The notes beneath the pieces are model-generated. The model was not told the DNA's origin. It saw only the letters and a program-made list of their open reading frames with translations, and ran no database searches. A program made the translations under genes and the position numbers. DNA of 55,973 nucleotides. It comes from an uncultured Prevotellaceae bacterium (GTDB lineage: Bacteria; Bacteroidota; Bacteroidia; Bacteroidales; Muribaculaceae). This document shows, in pieces, positions 33,036-42,101 of the stretch. Positions within the stretch are counted from its first letter, which is position 1; each line of letters starts with the position of its first letter. The stretch covers positions 1 to 55,973 of the forward strand of contig CAMVKS010000016.1 in the NCBI GenBank assembly GCA_947167995.1, read 5' to 3'.

Positions 33036-34220
33036 ATGATAAAGGATTTCAATTTTTACGCACCCACACGCGTGGTGTTTGGTCGTGAGTCGGAGAAGAA
33101 GATAGGTGAACTGGTAGCTGCCAACGGTGGCAAAAAGGTGCTAATCCATTATGGAGGCGGTTCGGCGCAGCGGTCGGGCCTTCTCGATGTGGTGCGAGAG
33201 CAGTTGCGTGGTGCTGGCATCGCATTTTGCGAACTTGGTGGCGTGGTGCCCAACCCATTGCTGTCGAAGGTTCGCGAGGGCATCGAACTGTGCCGCAACG
33301 AGGGTGTAGACTTTATCCTCGCCGTGGGTGGAGGCAGTGTTATCGACTCATCGAAGGCGATAGGCTATGGCGTGCCTTACGATGGCGACGTATGGGACTT
33401 CTGGGCCGGAAAGGCTGTGCCCAAGCAGTGCTTGCCCATTGGTGTGGTGCTGACCATCCCTGCTGCCGGTAGCGAGATGTCGTCGAGCTGCGTGATTACC
33501 GCCGACGAGGGTCTACTCAAGCGTGGCATCAACAGCGACCTGTGCCGATGCCGATTTGCCGTGATGAACCCCGAGCGCACTTTCACACTACCGCCATACC
33601 AAACCGCAGCCGGAGCTACCGACATCATGATGCACACTATGGAGCGCTATTTCTCGAAATATGAGGATATGACGCTCACCGACGCCATCAGCGAAGCGTT
33701 GCTGCGCACTGTCAAGGATTCGGCACTCGTGGTAATGCGCAATCCTGAAGACTATCGTCATCGCGCTCAAATCATGTGGGCTGGCTCTCTGGCTCACAAC
33801 GACTTGACCGAGTGTGGCACCGAGAAAGACTTTGCCACCCATCGTCTCGAGCATGAGCTCAGCGCATTATTCGGTGTGACACATGGCGCTGGCTTGGCTG
33901 CCATCTGGCCTTCGTGGGCACGCTATGTCAAGGGCAAGCACCTGAGCAGGTTTGTGCAGTTTGCCGTCAATGTGATGGGCATCCCCAACGACTTCTCACA
34001 CCCCGAGGAGACTGCCGAGCGCGGCATCTGCGCCGTTGAGGAGTTCTACCACCAGATAGGCATGCCCACAAGCATCCATGAGCTACTGGGCCGCGAAATC
34101 ACCGACCAGGAAATCGACACCATGGTCGAGAAGTGCTCACGTGGAGGAACCATCACCCTCGGAGCCATGGAAGTGCTCGACACCCAAGCCATGCGCGCCA
34201 TCTACCTCATGGCACGTTAA
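33036..34220 (+). CDS. Iron-containing alcohol dehydrogenase
   Basis: 394 residues from the ATG at 33036; the TTG at 33030 is an in-frame alternative. The NAD(P)-binding segment is AVGGGSVIDSSKAIGYG (near 95). Metal ligands are in AAGATDIMMHTMERYF (Asp, His) and in HRLEHELSALFGVTHGAGLA (two His), the usual Asp-His-His-His set. The sequence resembles butanol dehydrogenases of the type used by anaerobes to dispose of reducing power from aldehydes. It ends exactly where the next gene begins (TAA then ATG), so the two are probably co-expressed although functionally unrelated. Confidence 0.93.
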   Translation: MIKDFNFYAPTRVVFGRESEKKIGELVAANGGKKVLIHYGGGSAQRSGLLDVVREQLRGAGIAFCELGGVVPNPLLSKVREGIELCRNEGVDFILAVGGGSVIDSSKAIGYGVPYDGDVWDFWAGKAVPKQCLPIGVVLTIPAAGSEMSSSCVITADEGLLKRGINSDLCRCRFAVMNPERTFTLPPYQTAAGATDIMMHTMERYFSKYEDMTLTDAISEALLRTVKDSALVVMRNPEDYRHRAQIMWAGSLAHNDLTECGTEKDFATHRLEHELSALFGVTHGAGLAAIWPSWARYVKGKHLSRFVQFAVNVMGIPNDFSHPEETAERGICAVEEFYHQIGMPTSIHELLGREITDQEIDTMVEKCSRGGTITLGAMEVLDTQAMRAIYLMAR

Positions 34221-35267
34221 ATGGATAAAGAAACCTACAAGGCCCAGAAGTCCTTTGCCGGCGAGAAGAAGCCATCGATGCTTCGCCGCTGTGTGGGGCA
34301 TGACTATACTGGTCGCCAAATCTACATGATAACGATGGTGACCGAAGGGCGACGTGCTCTCTTTGGGGAAGTGGTTGGAAAAAGTGATGCACCCTGTGGT
34401 AGTGACCAGGCTCCTCGCATTGTGCTCTCTGAACTGGGGCAACGAGTCACCGACGAGTGGTGGGCAGCATCGTTGCACCATCCTGAAATTGAAGTCATCG
34501 CTCTCCAAATGATGCCCGACCACTTGCATGGCATCCTCTTTGTAAAGGAGAAGATGGAAAAGCCCCTTGGCATGGCATTGCGAGGCTTTAAGCAAAGTTG
34601 CAACCGCCACTACCGCGAGCTGGTGCTTGGCGTCCCTCCCGTTCAGTATGTTGCGTTGCCAACGCAACAGACAGGACAGCGGCGCGACCGCCGTGGCGAG
34701 GACCGCACTCATGGTCTCCTCTTTGCTCGTGGCTATAACGACAGGCTGCTCTTGCGCTCGGGTCAACTTGAGGCATGGCTGCGATATTTAGACGACAATC
34801 CTCGCAGGCTGTTGATGAAACGTGAGCACCCCGACTTGTTTCGTGTGCAACGCAATGTGGAAGCAGCAGGAACCACATTCTCGGCAATTGGAAACCGTTT
34901 CTTGCTCGACCGCCCCTACAAGCTGCAGGTGCAATGCTCTCGAAGCCTTAATGAGCAGGAAATAGAAAAAACGGTAGCCCAGTGCCTTGCAGCAGCTCAC
35001 CGGGGGGCAGTACTTGTTTCTCCCTCTATTTCTAAAGGCGAGAAAGCTGTGATGAAGGCAGCATTCAAAGAAGGTTTCCCCTTGATTTACCTGCAGGAAA
35101 ATGGTTTTACAAATCTTGCCAAGCCAGGCGGTGCCCGTATGGAAGCCTGTGCCTGTGGTCAGCTACTTATCCTCGCTCCGTGGGAGCACCATAACGAGAG
35201 AATCGCCATCAAGCGAGGCCAGTGTCTCACTCTTAATGAAATGGCTCACCGCATCTGCAACCAGTAA
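34221..35267 (+). CDS. REP-associated tyrosine transposase (RAYT, Y1 type)
   Basis: 348 residues. The HUH motif is HLH (101-103, in QMMPDHLHGILF) and the catalytic tyrosine is probably Y172 in FARGYNDRLLLR, followed by the family's WLRYLDDNPRRL segment. All Y1 elements are present. RAYTs nick and join single-stranded REP hairpins and are usually single-copy and immobile themselves. The C-terminus (about 210-348) is an extra domain not needed for Y1 activity. A REP-type palindrome lies inside this gene (34649-34669) and is translated in frame, and a matching one lies 24 bases after the stop. It abuts the alcohol dehydrogenase gene with no gap. Confidence 0.88.
   Translation: MDKETYKAQKSFAGEKKPSMLRRCVGHDYTGRQIYMITMVTEGRRALFGEVVGKSDAPCGSDQAPRIVLSELGQRVTDEWWAASLHHPEIEVIALQMMPDHLHGILFVKEKMEKPLGMALRGFKQSCNRHYRELVLGVPPVQYVALPTQQTGQRRDRRGEDRTHGLLFARGYNDRLLLRSGQLEAWLRYLDDNPRRLLMKREHPDLFRVQRNVEAAGTTFSAIGNRFLLDRPYKLQVQCSRSLNEQEIEKTVAQCLAAAHRGAVLVSPSISKGEKAVMKAAFKEGFPLIYLQENGFTNLAKPGGARMEACACGQLLILAPWEHHNERIAIKRGQCLTLNEMAHRICNQ
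34649..34669. repeat. REP palindrome within the RAYT gene
   Basis: A perfect 10-bp dyad TGTTGCGTTG with central C and CAACGCAACA. It encodes part of YVALPTQQTG in the protein, between the HLH motif and the catalytic tyrosine. It is followed by GACAGGACA, shared with the copy at 35282-35320. Confidence 0.75.
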
Positions 35268-35281
35268 AGATTTCTCAATCG

Positions 35282-35320
35282 TGTCCTGTTTGTTGCGTTG
35301 ACAACGCAACAGACTGGACA
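35282..35320. repeat. REP element just downstream of the RAYT gene
   Basis: A dyad TGTTGCGTTG (35291-35300), central A, and CAACGCAACA (35302-35311), flanked by an outer TGTCC/GGACA pair. The core and right flank match the copy inside the gene. It is the probable substrate of the adjacent RAYT protein. Confidence 0.75.
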
Positions 35321-35329
35321 ATAAAAAAC

Positions 35330-35365
35330 AAAAGCCACCTCATTGCTCATGAAGTGGCTTTTTGT
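35330..35365. terminator. Bidirectional terminator between convergent genes
   Basis: AAAAGCCAC (35330-35338) pairs with GTGGCTTTT (35354-35362), with an inner TCAT/ATGA pair. T-runs follow on both strands. It serves both the RAYT gene and the M13 peptidase gene. Confidence 0.85.
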
Positions 35366-35417
35366 GTTAGGAATGTGGTAGTTCTCTTCCCTCTCACTCT
35401 CTCCTCTCACCTAGATA

Positions 35418-37430
35418 TCACCACACAACGGCTCGTTTCTCTTTGGGGAGATACATCTTGTCGTTAACCGTGATGTTGAAGGCGTTGTACCAGGCGTCAA
35501 TCATGGGCAGGGCGGCGTTGACGCGCAGCTCGTGGGGCGAGTGGGTGTCGCTGTCAACGAGGTTGGCAAGCGCTTCGGGGGTACTGTTGCTGGCCCACAC
35601 GCGGGCGTTGGCAAGGAAGAAGCGCTGTGCTGGTGTGAAGCCGTCGATGGTGGGTAGTGGCTCCACTTTCATGCGGTTCTCAAAAGCGCGGTAGGCGATG
35701 TTCAGTCCGCCGTTGTCGCTCACGTTCTCGCCCAAGGTCTTCTCGCCGTTAACCTTCACACCGGGAAGAATCTCTTGTGAGCCGAACCAGTCGGCAATCA
35801 CCTTGGTGCGCTGGTCATAGTTGGCCTTATCTTCGGGAGTCCACCAGTTGGTGAGATTTCCGTCTTTGTCGAAGAGGCAACCCTTGTCGTCAAATCCGTG
35901 AGTCATCTCGTGCCCGATAACCATACCGATGGCACCATAGTTGCTTGCGTAGTCGGCATCGGGATCAAAGAATGGTGGCTGAAGGATGGCAGCGGGGAAG
36001 TTGATGCTGTTGAAGCGTGAGTTGTAGAAGGCGTTGACAGTCTGTGGTGTGCATGCCATCACGGTCTTGTCGACTGGTTGACGCCAATGCTTGCGCAGAT
36101 AGGCCTGAGATGTCTCCTGTGAGATGCGGATATAGTTCTCGACCATGTTCTCATTCTCACGGATGTCGATATATTTCTCCATATCTTGCCATTTGTCGGG
36201 GTAGCCCACGTTGATGTGCATAGCGTGCAGTTTCTCGATAGCTTTGGCCTTGGTTTCCTCGCTCATCCAGGTGTTGTCTTTCAGGCGGTCTTCAAATGCC
36301 TGCTGCAAGTCTTTCACAAGCTTGATGACACGCTGCTTGCTACTCTCGGGGAAATACTTCTGTACATAGAGCTTGCCAATGGTCTCGCCTAAGCTGCTGC
36401 TGATGAGGGCCACGGCGCGCTTCCAGCGAGGTTGTTGTTCCTGCACACCCGAGATGATTTTGCTGGCTTCGAAAGCGCGGTTGCTGAAGTCGTCGGACAG
36501 GAATCCCGCGAAGCCATTGATGATTTGCAGCTCCATGTATGCCTTCCAGTCCTCGATGCTGGTGTTGGCAAGAAGGTTTTCCACTACATGCAGTGGCTCA
36601 ATCTGTCCCACGTTGACAGTGTCGATATCCATGGGATAGTTGATGACAGCGCGGTAAGTTTCCCAGTCGATGCCCTTGAACTCTTGTTTCATCTCTTCCC
36701 AGCTCATGATGTGGATGCGCTTGTATGGGTCGCGCGAGGCCACCTGGTCGAGTTCGGTGATGCCTATTTGATGCTCAATGTTCCATTCGGCCTGCATCAT
36801 GCGCTCGGCATCCTCATCGCTGTATCCCACCATTTTCAAGTAGTCCTTGTTTAGCGCTTTGATGGTATTTACCACAAGTTGTTGTTGCTCGCTTGGGTTG
36901 GCATAGTATTCTTGTGGCAGAGATGCGCCACCGTGGCCCACGCTCATCATATATTCATCGGAGTTGTAGGGGTTCATCGACAGTCCTAAACCGAAAGGTG
37001 CTGTACCAAATCCCTTGGCGTCGAGTTCATACATCACGCGTAACATCTCCTCGCGGGTCTTTATGGCACGCACTTGGTTGAGGTAGGGCAGGATGGGGGT
37101 GTATCCCATCTCGTTGCGGCTCACGCTGTCCATATACAAGCGGTAGAGGCTGCCAATCTTCTGGCCGTCGGTGCCTTGTGGCAGGTGAAGACCGGCATAT
37201 TCCATGATAAGTTCGTTGATGCGGTCGTTGTTTTGTTCATAAAGGTCGGTGAAAGCACCATTCTGGGTGTGTTGCTTGTCGAGTGGATTGGCTTTTAGCC
37301 AGCCGCCCACGGCATACTGCCAGAAGTTGTCACCAGGTCTCACACTCAGGTCCATATTGTCCCTGTTGATTTGTGCCATGCCTGTCATGAATGTAAGGGC
37401 AAGTGCAAATGCTAAAACTGTTCTTTTCAT
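35418..37430 (-). CDS. M13-family (neprilysin-like) metallopeptidase
   Basis: 670 residues, the usual length for this family. The signal peptide is residues 1-19 (MKRTVLAFAL, ending GMA). The peptidase_M13_N region covers about 35-410 and the catalytic domain the remainder. The zinc site is HEMTH in VIGHEMTHGFDDKG, the third ligand and stabilising residues are in GENVSDNGGLNIAYRAF, and NAFYNSRFNSINFPAAIL supplies the substrate-binding NAFY element. The likely role is cleavage of small peptides in the periplasm or on the cell surface. It is a single gene with a shared terminator. Confidence 0.94.
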   Translation of the reverse strand: MKRTVLAFALALTFMTGMAQINRDNMDLSVRPGDNFWQYAVGGWLKANPLDKQHTQNGAFTDLYEQNNDRINELIMEYAGLHLPQGTDGQKIGSLYRLYMDSVSRNEMGYTPILPYLNQVRAIKTREEMLRVMYELDAKGFGTAPFGLGLSMNPYNSDEYMMSVGHGGASLPQEYYANPSEQQQLVVNTIKALNKDYLKMVGYSDEDAERMMQAEWNIEHQIGITELDQVASRDPYKRIHIMSWEEMKQEFKGIDWETYRAVINYPMDIDTVNVGQIEPLHVVENLLANTSIEDWKAYMELQIINGFAGFLSDDFSNRAFEASKIISGVQEQQPRWKRAVALISSSLGETIGKLYVQKYFPESSKQRVIKLVKDLQQAFEDRLKDNTWMSEETKAKAIEKLHAMHINVGYPDKWQDMEKYIDIRENENMVENYIRISQETSQAYLRKHWRQPVDKTVMACTPQTVNAFYNSRFNSINFPAAILQPPFFDPDADYASNYGAIGMVIGHEMTHGFDDKGCLFDKDGNLTNWWTPEDKANYDQRTKVIADWFGSQEILPGVKVNGEKTLGENVSDNGGLNIAYRAFENRMKVEPLPTIDGFTPAQRFFLANARVWASNSTPEALANLVDSDTHSPHELRVNAALPMIDAWYNAFNITVNDKMYLPKEKRAVVW

Positions 37431-37551
37431 AATAAAAATATTATAAAGTTGTTTATAGATAGTTGTGTCGTTTTAGGAGCGGTTTCTCGGCCGCTTTCTA
37501 TTACTTAGACGCAAGTATTCCCAAAAAACTTCATGTTTCAGCATTTTTTTT

Positions 37552-38790
37552 CTACACAAGTAATGAAGAGATTGCTAAGCCGCTCACGCAGACTATAATA
37601 AAAGCCGTTAACGAAATAACAAAAGTGAGTATCATATAGCCCAATATTCGCCACTTTTTGTATCCTGTGAATTGGCTAATGGCCACAAATATCATAAAAA
37701 CAGCAAAGAATTTGATAAAGTAGGAATTAAACAGATCTCCTAATATCAAGAATATGGTGAATGTATTGGAGATGTAGATCATCGCCACTATAAATTCCGA
37801 GAACCGCAGGTTAGGAATCCTCGGTGAGTGGCGCAGGAAAAAGTACATTGGCCAGAAAAACAATAGTATCGTCACAAGGGAGAAAATGGCTGGGTACTTT
37901 TCCGACATTGCGTTCATTAAATTGGCAAATCTCACAGCGAGAGAATTCATTTTCGACTTTATTGTATTGAGCTTTTTGTTGGCATTGTCGTTAATCTCTT
38001 TCTTAGCATCTTTTTTCTTAGGTTCTTCGTTCTTAGGTTCTTCGTTCTCCAGTGTAACCATCTCGGTTTGGTTGCTGTTTGGTTGAGAATCCGTTGCATC
38101 GGTGTTAAGTGAGATGCCTTGCTCGATAATGAACGAGAATGTCAACAGCAAGAAGAACATCTTGAAAGGCGGAAAATAGGCACTCTGCATGCCACTCAGG
38201 TAGTCGCGAATCATATAGCCGGGGCGAAGCATCAAGTCGCGAAGGCTACGGAACATGCTGCGGTTGCCCATGCCCCACACATCGAGGAAAAGCAGGGTTG
38301 CCTTCTTGAACGAGAATCTGCCGATGCTTGCCGACTGGCCACACCTGGGGCAATAATTCCCTTGATACTCAGTGCCACACGATGTGCATTCATGGAAATC
38401 CTCGGAGAGAGGAGCCACCTCGTGAGGCTTGCGCTGCCACATGTGGAACGCACGCCTCAAGACGGCTCGTTTCTTTTTGCTTGTCAAGTACTTGAGAGCC
38501 TTCTTTGTTTTGCTCATTTTAGAACGATTCTCAACAACCAAGCTCTCATCATTCTCAATATCCAGCCCTTCAACATCCTCAACGTCCTCAACGTCCTCAA
38601 CATCTTGAGTTGAAGGCTCCTCATCTACGGGAATGTGAGAAGATACCAACTCTTGGTCAGACGCCTCAGGTGCCTCCGTGGCAGCTGCCTTGGTTGCCTG
38701 CGCAACCATAGCCACTTCCTCCTGCATGTGGGTTTCCTCAATGTCTTGCCTGTCGAGTTGCCTATCAAGATCTTCTTGTTGGATATTCAT
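37552..38790 (-). CDS. DUF3667 membrane protein with acidic N-terminal extension
   Basis: 412 residues, a paralogue of 29050-29943. The first 110 residues are an acidic low-complexity extension including three exact VED repeats (DVEDVEDVEDVEG), encoded by a GTTGAGGAC-type 9-base tandem repeat. Then come the zinc ribbon (CTSCGTEYQGNYCPRCGQSA) and the DUF3667 signature (LFLDVWGMGNRSMFRSLRDL, then RPGYMIRDYLSGMQSAYFPP). Four to five membrane helices follow, with a charged loop (KNEEPKKKDAKKEINDNANK) between helices 1 and 2. The function is unknown. The 9-base repeat could vary in copy number. Confidence 0.85.
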   Translation of the reverse strand: MNIQQEDLDRQLDRQDIEETHMQEEVAMVAQATKAAATEAPEASDQELVSSHIPVDEEPSTQDVEDVEDVEDVEGLDIENDESLVVENRSKMSKTKKALKYLTSKKKRAVLRRAFHMWQRKPHEVAPLSEDFHECTSCGTEYQGNYCPRCGQSASIGRFSFKKATLLFLDVWGMGNRSMFRSLRDLMLRPGYMIRDYLSGMQSAYFPPFKMFFLLLTFSFIIEQGISLNTDATDSQPNSNQTEMVTLENEEPKNEEPKKKDAKKEINDNANKKLNTIKSKMNSLAVRFANLMNAMSEKYPAIFSLVTILLFFWPMYFFLRHSPRIPNLRFSEFIVAMIYISNTFTIFLILGDLFNSYFIKFFAVFMIFVAISQFTGYKKWRILGYMILTFVISLTAFIIVCVSGLAISSLLV

Positions 38791-38871
38791 TGATATAATA
38801 GATTCAATTACTGTTTAGGTGTTGCAAAATACTAAATAACGATAACTTCACCAACTTTTAGGGCCCTTGCG

Positions 38872-39459
38872 CTATCTTCTCTTGAGCATCACAATTTCGG
38901 CGTCAATGCCGTCTTTGCCATACTCGCTCACGAAGATGTAGTGCTCATCGCAAGCAATGCCGAAGCAGCGGCCTGGAGAGTCGGGGCGCTCCACCTGGTT
39001 GCACCAGTAGGTGGCGTTATCGTCTAACAACTTCACTTTGTTGCCGTTGACCTCATATTCCATATTGATATAAGAACCTTGTAGCACAAAGAGGTTGTTG
39101 ATTGTGGGCATACCGTTGATGCCAAGAGCGTTTATCTCTTCAATAAGTTTCTGCTTGATGGGAGATGTGGCATGTGGGAGCTGGTCGGTGGGCAATTGCC
39201 AGCGTTTCAGGTTGGGATAAAACTGGCGAAGCACGTTCTTATACTCCTCGCGATTTAGAGATTCTCCTGTGTTTTTGTTGTACTCGTCTACATACTGTGA
39301 GCAGAATTCCACCATTTCCTCCATTGTGAAGTCTCCAGTGAATGCTCCATCCTTGTAACAGTAGATGCAATACTCTTCATTCTTGCTTCCATCGGCATTG
39401 GTACCGAACAATTCATCGGTGAGCGGCATACCGCAGCTTTGACAAAATTTAAGTTCCAT
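38872..39459 (-). CDS. Putative zinc-ribbon protein
   Basis: 195 residues. The N-terminal domain (CQSCGMPLTDELFGTNADGS, EEYCIYCYKDGAF, and the helix FTMEEMVEFCSQYVDEY) matches the putative zinc-ribbon family PF12674. The C-terminal half (MPTINNLFVLQGSYINMEYE, then PGRCFGIACDEHYIFVSEYG) is a separate beta-rich domain not identified. No signal peptide, so cytoplasmic. A -7 box TAATTTTG is at 39482-39489. Members are often found alone. Confidence 0.82.
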   Translation of the reverse strand: MELKFCQSCGMPLTDELFGTNADGSKNEEYCIYCYKDGAFTGDFTMEEMVEFCSQYVDEYNKNTGESLNREEYKNVLRQFYPNLKRWQLPTDQLPHATSPIKQKLIEEINALGINGMPTINNLFVLQGSYINMEYEVNGNKVKLLDDNATYWCNQVERPDSPGRCFGIACDEHYIFVSEYGKDGIDAEIVMLKRR

Positions 39460-39524
39460 ATTTTAAATCGTTTTTATGATACAAAATTACTAATATTTAT
39501 TAGATTTTTTCCACTTCCATTTTT

Positions 39525-40022
39525 TTATTGTGTTATTTTCTTTGTTCTAATTATATGTCCCTCTTCGAGAGCGGCAAAAGTTGCTAAGAGGCAAACGAAG
39601 GTGGCAGAATATTGTAATTCTATAAATGGCAAAGTAAGAGGTATTGCAAACAGCAAAGCACCCGTGATTTTGTTTGATATAGAATGAACGGCCACGAATT
39701 GTTTTTGCCGAGTGACGCCATAAAGTATATTTATGAGTTTGATTGCCGCAATGACACCTGTCCACAAATATATCCCTAGAGGAATAGCGAGTGCTGGGAG
39801 CAGTTTTATCAAGCAAACCACCACAAAGAAGCAATCGGCGGCAGAGTCTAATTTCGCGCCTAAATCACTTGTTGTATTCGTTAGTCGGGCAATCCATCCA
39901 TCAAGCACATCAGATGCTCCCGCTATGATATACCAAATGTAAAAAGCTGGTGACAGTGCTGTACAAAAAAGCAGCACAATGCTGCACAAAACCCTGATAC
40001 TTGTTATGATGTTGGCTGTCAT
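39525..40022 (-). CDS. CDP-alcohol phosphatidyltransferase family protein
   Basis: 165 residues with four or five membrane helices. The catalytic signature is complete: D38-x2-D41-G-x2-A45-R46-x8-G55-x3-D59-x3-D63 in SDVLDGWIAR through LDSAAD. The enzyme should transfer a phosphatidyl group from CDP-diacylglycerol to an alcohol. The short length and lack of neighbours do not tell which alcohol, and PgsA- or PssA-like roles are both possible. It uses an ATG followed by a hydrophobic helix. Confidence 0.88.
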   Translation of the reverse strand: MTANIITSIRVLCSIVLLFCTALSPAFYIWYIIAGASDVLDGWIARLTNTTSDLGAKLDSAADCFFVVVCLIKLLPALAIPLGIYLWTGVIAAIKLINILYGVTRQKQFVAVHSISNKITGALLFAIPLTLPFIELQYSATFVCLLATFAALEEGHIIRTKKITQ

Positions 40023-40099
40023 GTCTTTAACCCTTTGGCTTTATGTCCTGGAAATGTTGCTCTGGTTAGTATCAAGTTTTACATTTTATCGATTACGTC

Positions 40100-40574
40100 T
40101 TGCAAGTTAGCCAAAAATCGCCCGGCATGGCCAATCCCGTCACAGGCTACTTCACTGGTCAGTGGGATGTGACCGTCGCTGACAACATTGAGCATGGCAC
40201 AGTCACATGTGAGAAAGACTGGGCTTACACTAACGAGATGGTGACGATTACCTTCACACCCGACCAAGGCTATGTGCTGGAAACACCCACAGTCACCATC
40301 GCCAATGAGGATGAGCCGGGTGGCACCATCCAGCTCACTCCCGGCGACGAGCCAGGCACCTACACCTTCAAGATGCCGGCTGCACCAGTGAACCGCAGTG
40401 TTTGGCGACGTGGACGGCGATGGTAAAGTCACCACTGCCGATATCACTGCCATATACAACTTCCTGCTCAACGGTGATGAGACCTACCTCGGTACCAGTG
40501 ATCTGGATGGCGACGGCTTCATCACCGCTGCCGATATTACTGTTATTTACAACATCCTGTTGGGAAGTAAATAG
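40100..40574 (+). pseudogene. Frameshifted C-terminal fragment of a dockerin-tailed secreted protein
   Basis: The upstream part reads GHYF-like repeat segments (IEHGTVTCEKDWAYTNEMVT, FTPDQGYVLETPTVTI, PGTYTFKMPAAPV), the pattern of bacterial InlB-like repeats. At about 40400 the frame shifts. In the new frame a dockerin-like pair follows: GDVDGDGKVTTADITAIYNF, then LDGDGFITAADITVIYNILL, stopping at 40574. No start codon, signal peptide or promoter is present. It is debris of a gene of the same kind as 3207-5108. Confidence 0.82.
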
Positions 40575-40645
40575 ATAATATCTTGTCTTTTACGTGTAGA
40601 AGCGGTTATCTTACCAGTAAGTCTATTAAAGAAACACAAAAAAAT

Positions 40646-40677
40646 AACCTGTCGTCGGCCTAATGACCGATTTGGAT
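40646..40677. mobile_element. Solo right end of the hairpin MITE
   Basis: About 31 bases, beginning AACCTGTCGTCGG and ending ATTTGGA, match the right end of the MITE at 7524-7554 in all but two positions. No left end or palindrome was found nearby, so this is a partial copy. Confidence 0.7.
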
Positions 40678-40733
40678 TAAAGTGCTCTGTGGTTTTATAG
40701 CACCTGCTCTAAGCAAGAGAAACAGCCTTGGAA

Positions 40734-41108
40734 TCACCGTTTTCTCAGTAGTTGTCGATGGGTTTTGGTGTTAGCTACATAATTATTTAGATACCAATTT
40801 TTGAAATCATCAGCATTGGCAGGATAATAACTCCAATGATCCAATCTGTTCCAAAGAATAGCTTTTATGCCAAGAGGAGTGCCATCTTCTTCAAAAGGTA
40901 GAATGGATGGTAAATCAAACTCCTTGGTATAATAGTCTAAACACTTTTGTGGAGTGGGGTTGTTCTCCAAGACCATTCTCACCCATGCTTCCTCATAGCC
41001 CCACATGAGGCTGTCAACAGCTTCGGGAGGGTATTCCTCGCCGTTGTAATAACGGCAGTCTAAAATCAATTCTTCACGTGTCATAGTGGTGGTTGCAATG
41101 ATGGGCAT
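40734..41108 (-). CDS. Hypothetical protein, 124 aa
   Basis: Not recognised. 124 residues, acidic and rich in Trp and Tyr (LMWGYEEAWVRMVLENNPTP, NRLDHWSYYPANADDFKNWY), with no signal peptide. It may start at the ATG at 41084. It is probably a small cytoplasmic protein. No promoter or partner is evident, and it stands alone between a pseudogene region and the lipoprotein gene at 41247. Confidence 0.6.
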   Translation of the reverse strand: MPIIATTTMTREELILDCRYYNGEEYPPEAVDSLMWGYEEAWVRMVLENNPTPQKCLDYYTKEFDLPSILPFEEDGTPLGIKAILWNRLDHWSYYPANADDFKNWYLNNYVANTKTHRQLLRKR

Positions 41109-41246
41109 TATCTTTGAGACATTCTGGAAAAAGTGATGTGTGGTGTTGTAGCGTGTGCATCTAAACGCAAACTGCTGTCTTGTCGTTAGTTGTCTTTTTC
41201 AGAGAGGGATTGTCTTAAAAAAAACACGTTTCGAGGATTTTGCCTG

Positions 41247-42068
41247 TTAAGGGTTACCAGTGAAGTTGTTCTGCGTCTCCATGTGCTTGAGCTGGTCGCA
41301 GGTGAAGTCGATGTTCAGGACTTTCCCCGAGGTGTTGCCTTTGTAGCTGTATCTGACGCCCCATCCTTTCTTGCCTATCATTCTGAAGAAATCTCCCACT
41401 GGCGACGAGGGATCGGCAAAGACGTTGTTTATCAGTGTTGAGATATTGTCGCGATAGACGTGCTGTTTTGTCTCCATCTCGCTCATTGTGAGCCTCTGCT
41501 CGTCGATATCATAGATATAAATAATGAAGCCATCCTCGATTTTTGTATCGACCATGGTGGTTGCCGAGTCAAGTTGTTGTGGCAGCGAGACCTTAGAGAA
41601 ATCGACTTGGGTTTGAATCTGTTCGTCGATGGTAACAGGATTTTTCAGCATCGACTTGAACTCACTGTTGCCTATGTTGATAGAGAAATTCTTCGCGTGG
41701 TTGTCTATCGACATGTAATTGAGACGCACTCCCATGCCTTGGGAGGCGATGAGATTGAGGAAGTCCTTCTTCGATGGGGTTTCTTTTTCCTCGATAAAGA
41801 GCATCTTCCACATCTGCTTGAGCATGTTGGGATTCTTCTTGAGGTTCTCTATTGTTGTCAGTTCCTTCTCGTTTACCTCTATGTTGAACACCACCGCTTT
41901 GTCATTGAGCTCGACGCTTGTCAAGATTCCTGTCACGAAGTTTACAGGGCATTCATCGTTGGCGGCATCAACATATTGCTGCATTTTGCTGGTACAAGAT
42001 GTCAACGCGGTTAATACTATAAGAATTGCCGCAGCGGCGGCCGGGCGGAGGTTAAGATTTAGTCTCAT
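41247..42068 (-). CDS. Lipoprotein with internally duplicated domain
   Basis: 273 residues. The signal peptide ends in the lipobox TALTSC (Cys25). The mature part appears to contain two copies of one module. The first includes VELNDKAVVFNIEVNEKEL and ASQGMGVRLNYMSIDNHAKN, then FSINIG. The second includes IEDGFIIYIYDIDEQRLTM and GKKGWGVRYSYKGNTSGKVL, then NIDFTCDQL. No known domain is assigned. It lies upstream of no partner in the same direction. Confidence 0.78.
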   Translation of the reverse strand: MRLNLNLRPAAAAAILIVLTALTSCTSKMQQYVDAANDECPVNFVTGILTSVELNDKAVVFNIEVNEKELTTIENLKKNPNMLKQMWKMLFIEEKETPSKKDFLNLIASQGMGVRLNYMSIDNHAKNFSINIGNSEFKSMLKNPVTIDEQIQTQVDFSKVSLPQQLDSATTMVDTKIEDGFIIYIYDIDEQRLTMSEMETKQHVYRDNISTLINNVFADPSSPVGDFFRMIGKKGWGVRYSYKGNTSGKVLNIDFTCDQLKHMETQNNFTGNP

Positions 42069-42101
42069 CTCAAGAATAAATAGGAAATAAAGAAGAATGA
42101 T

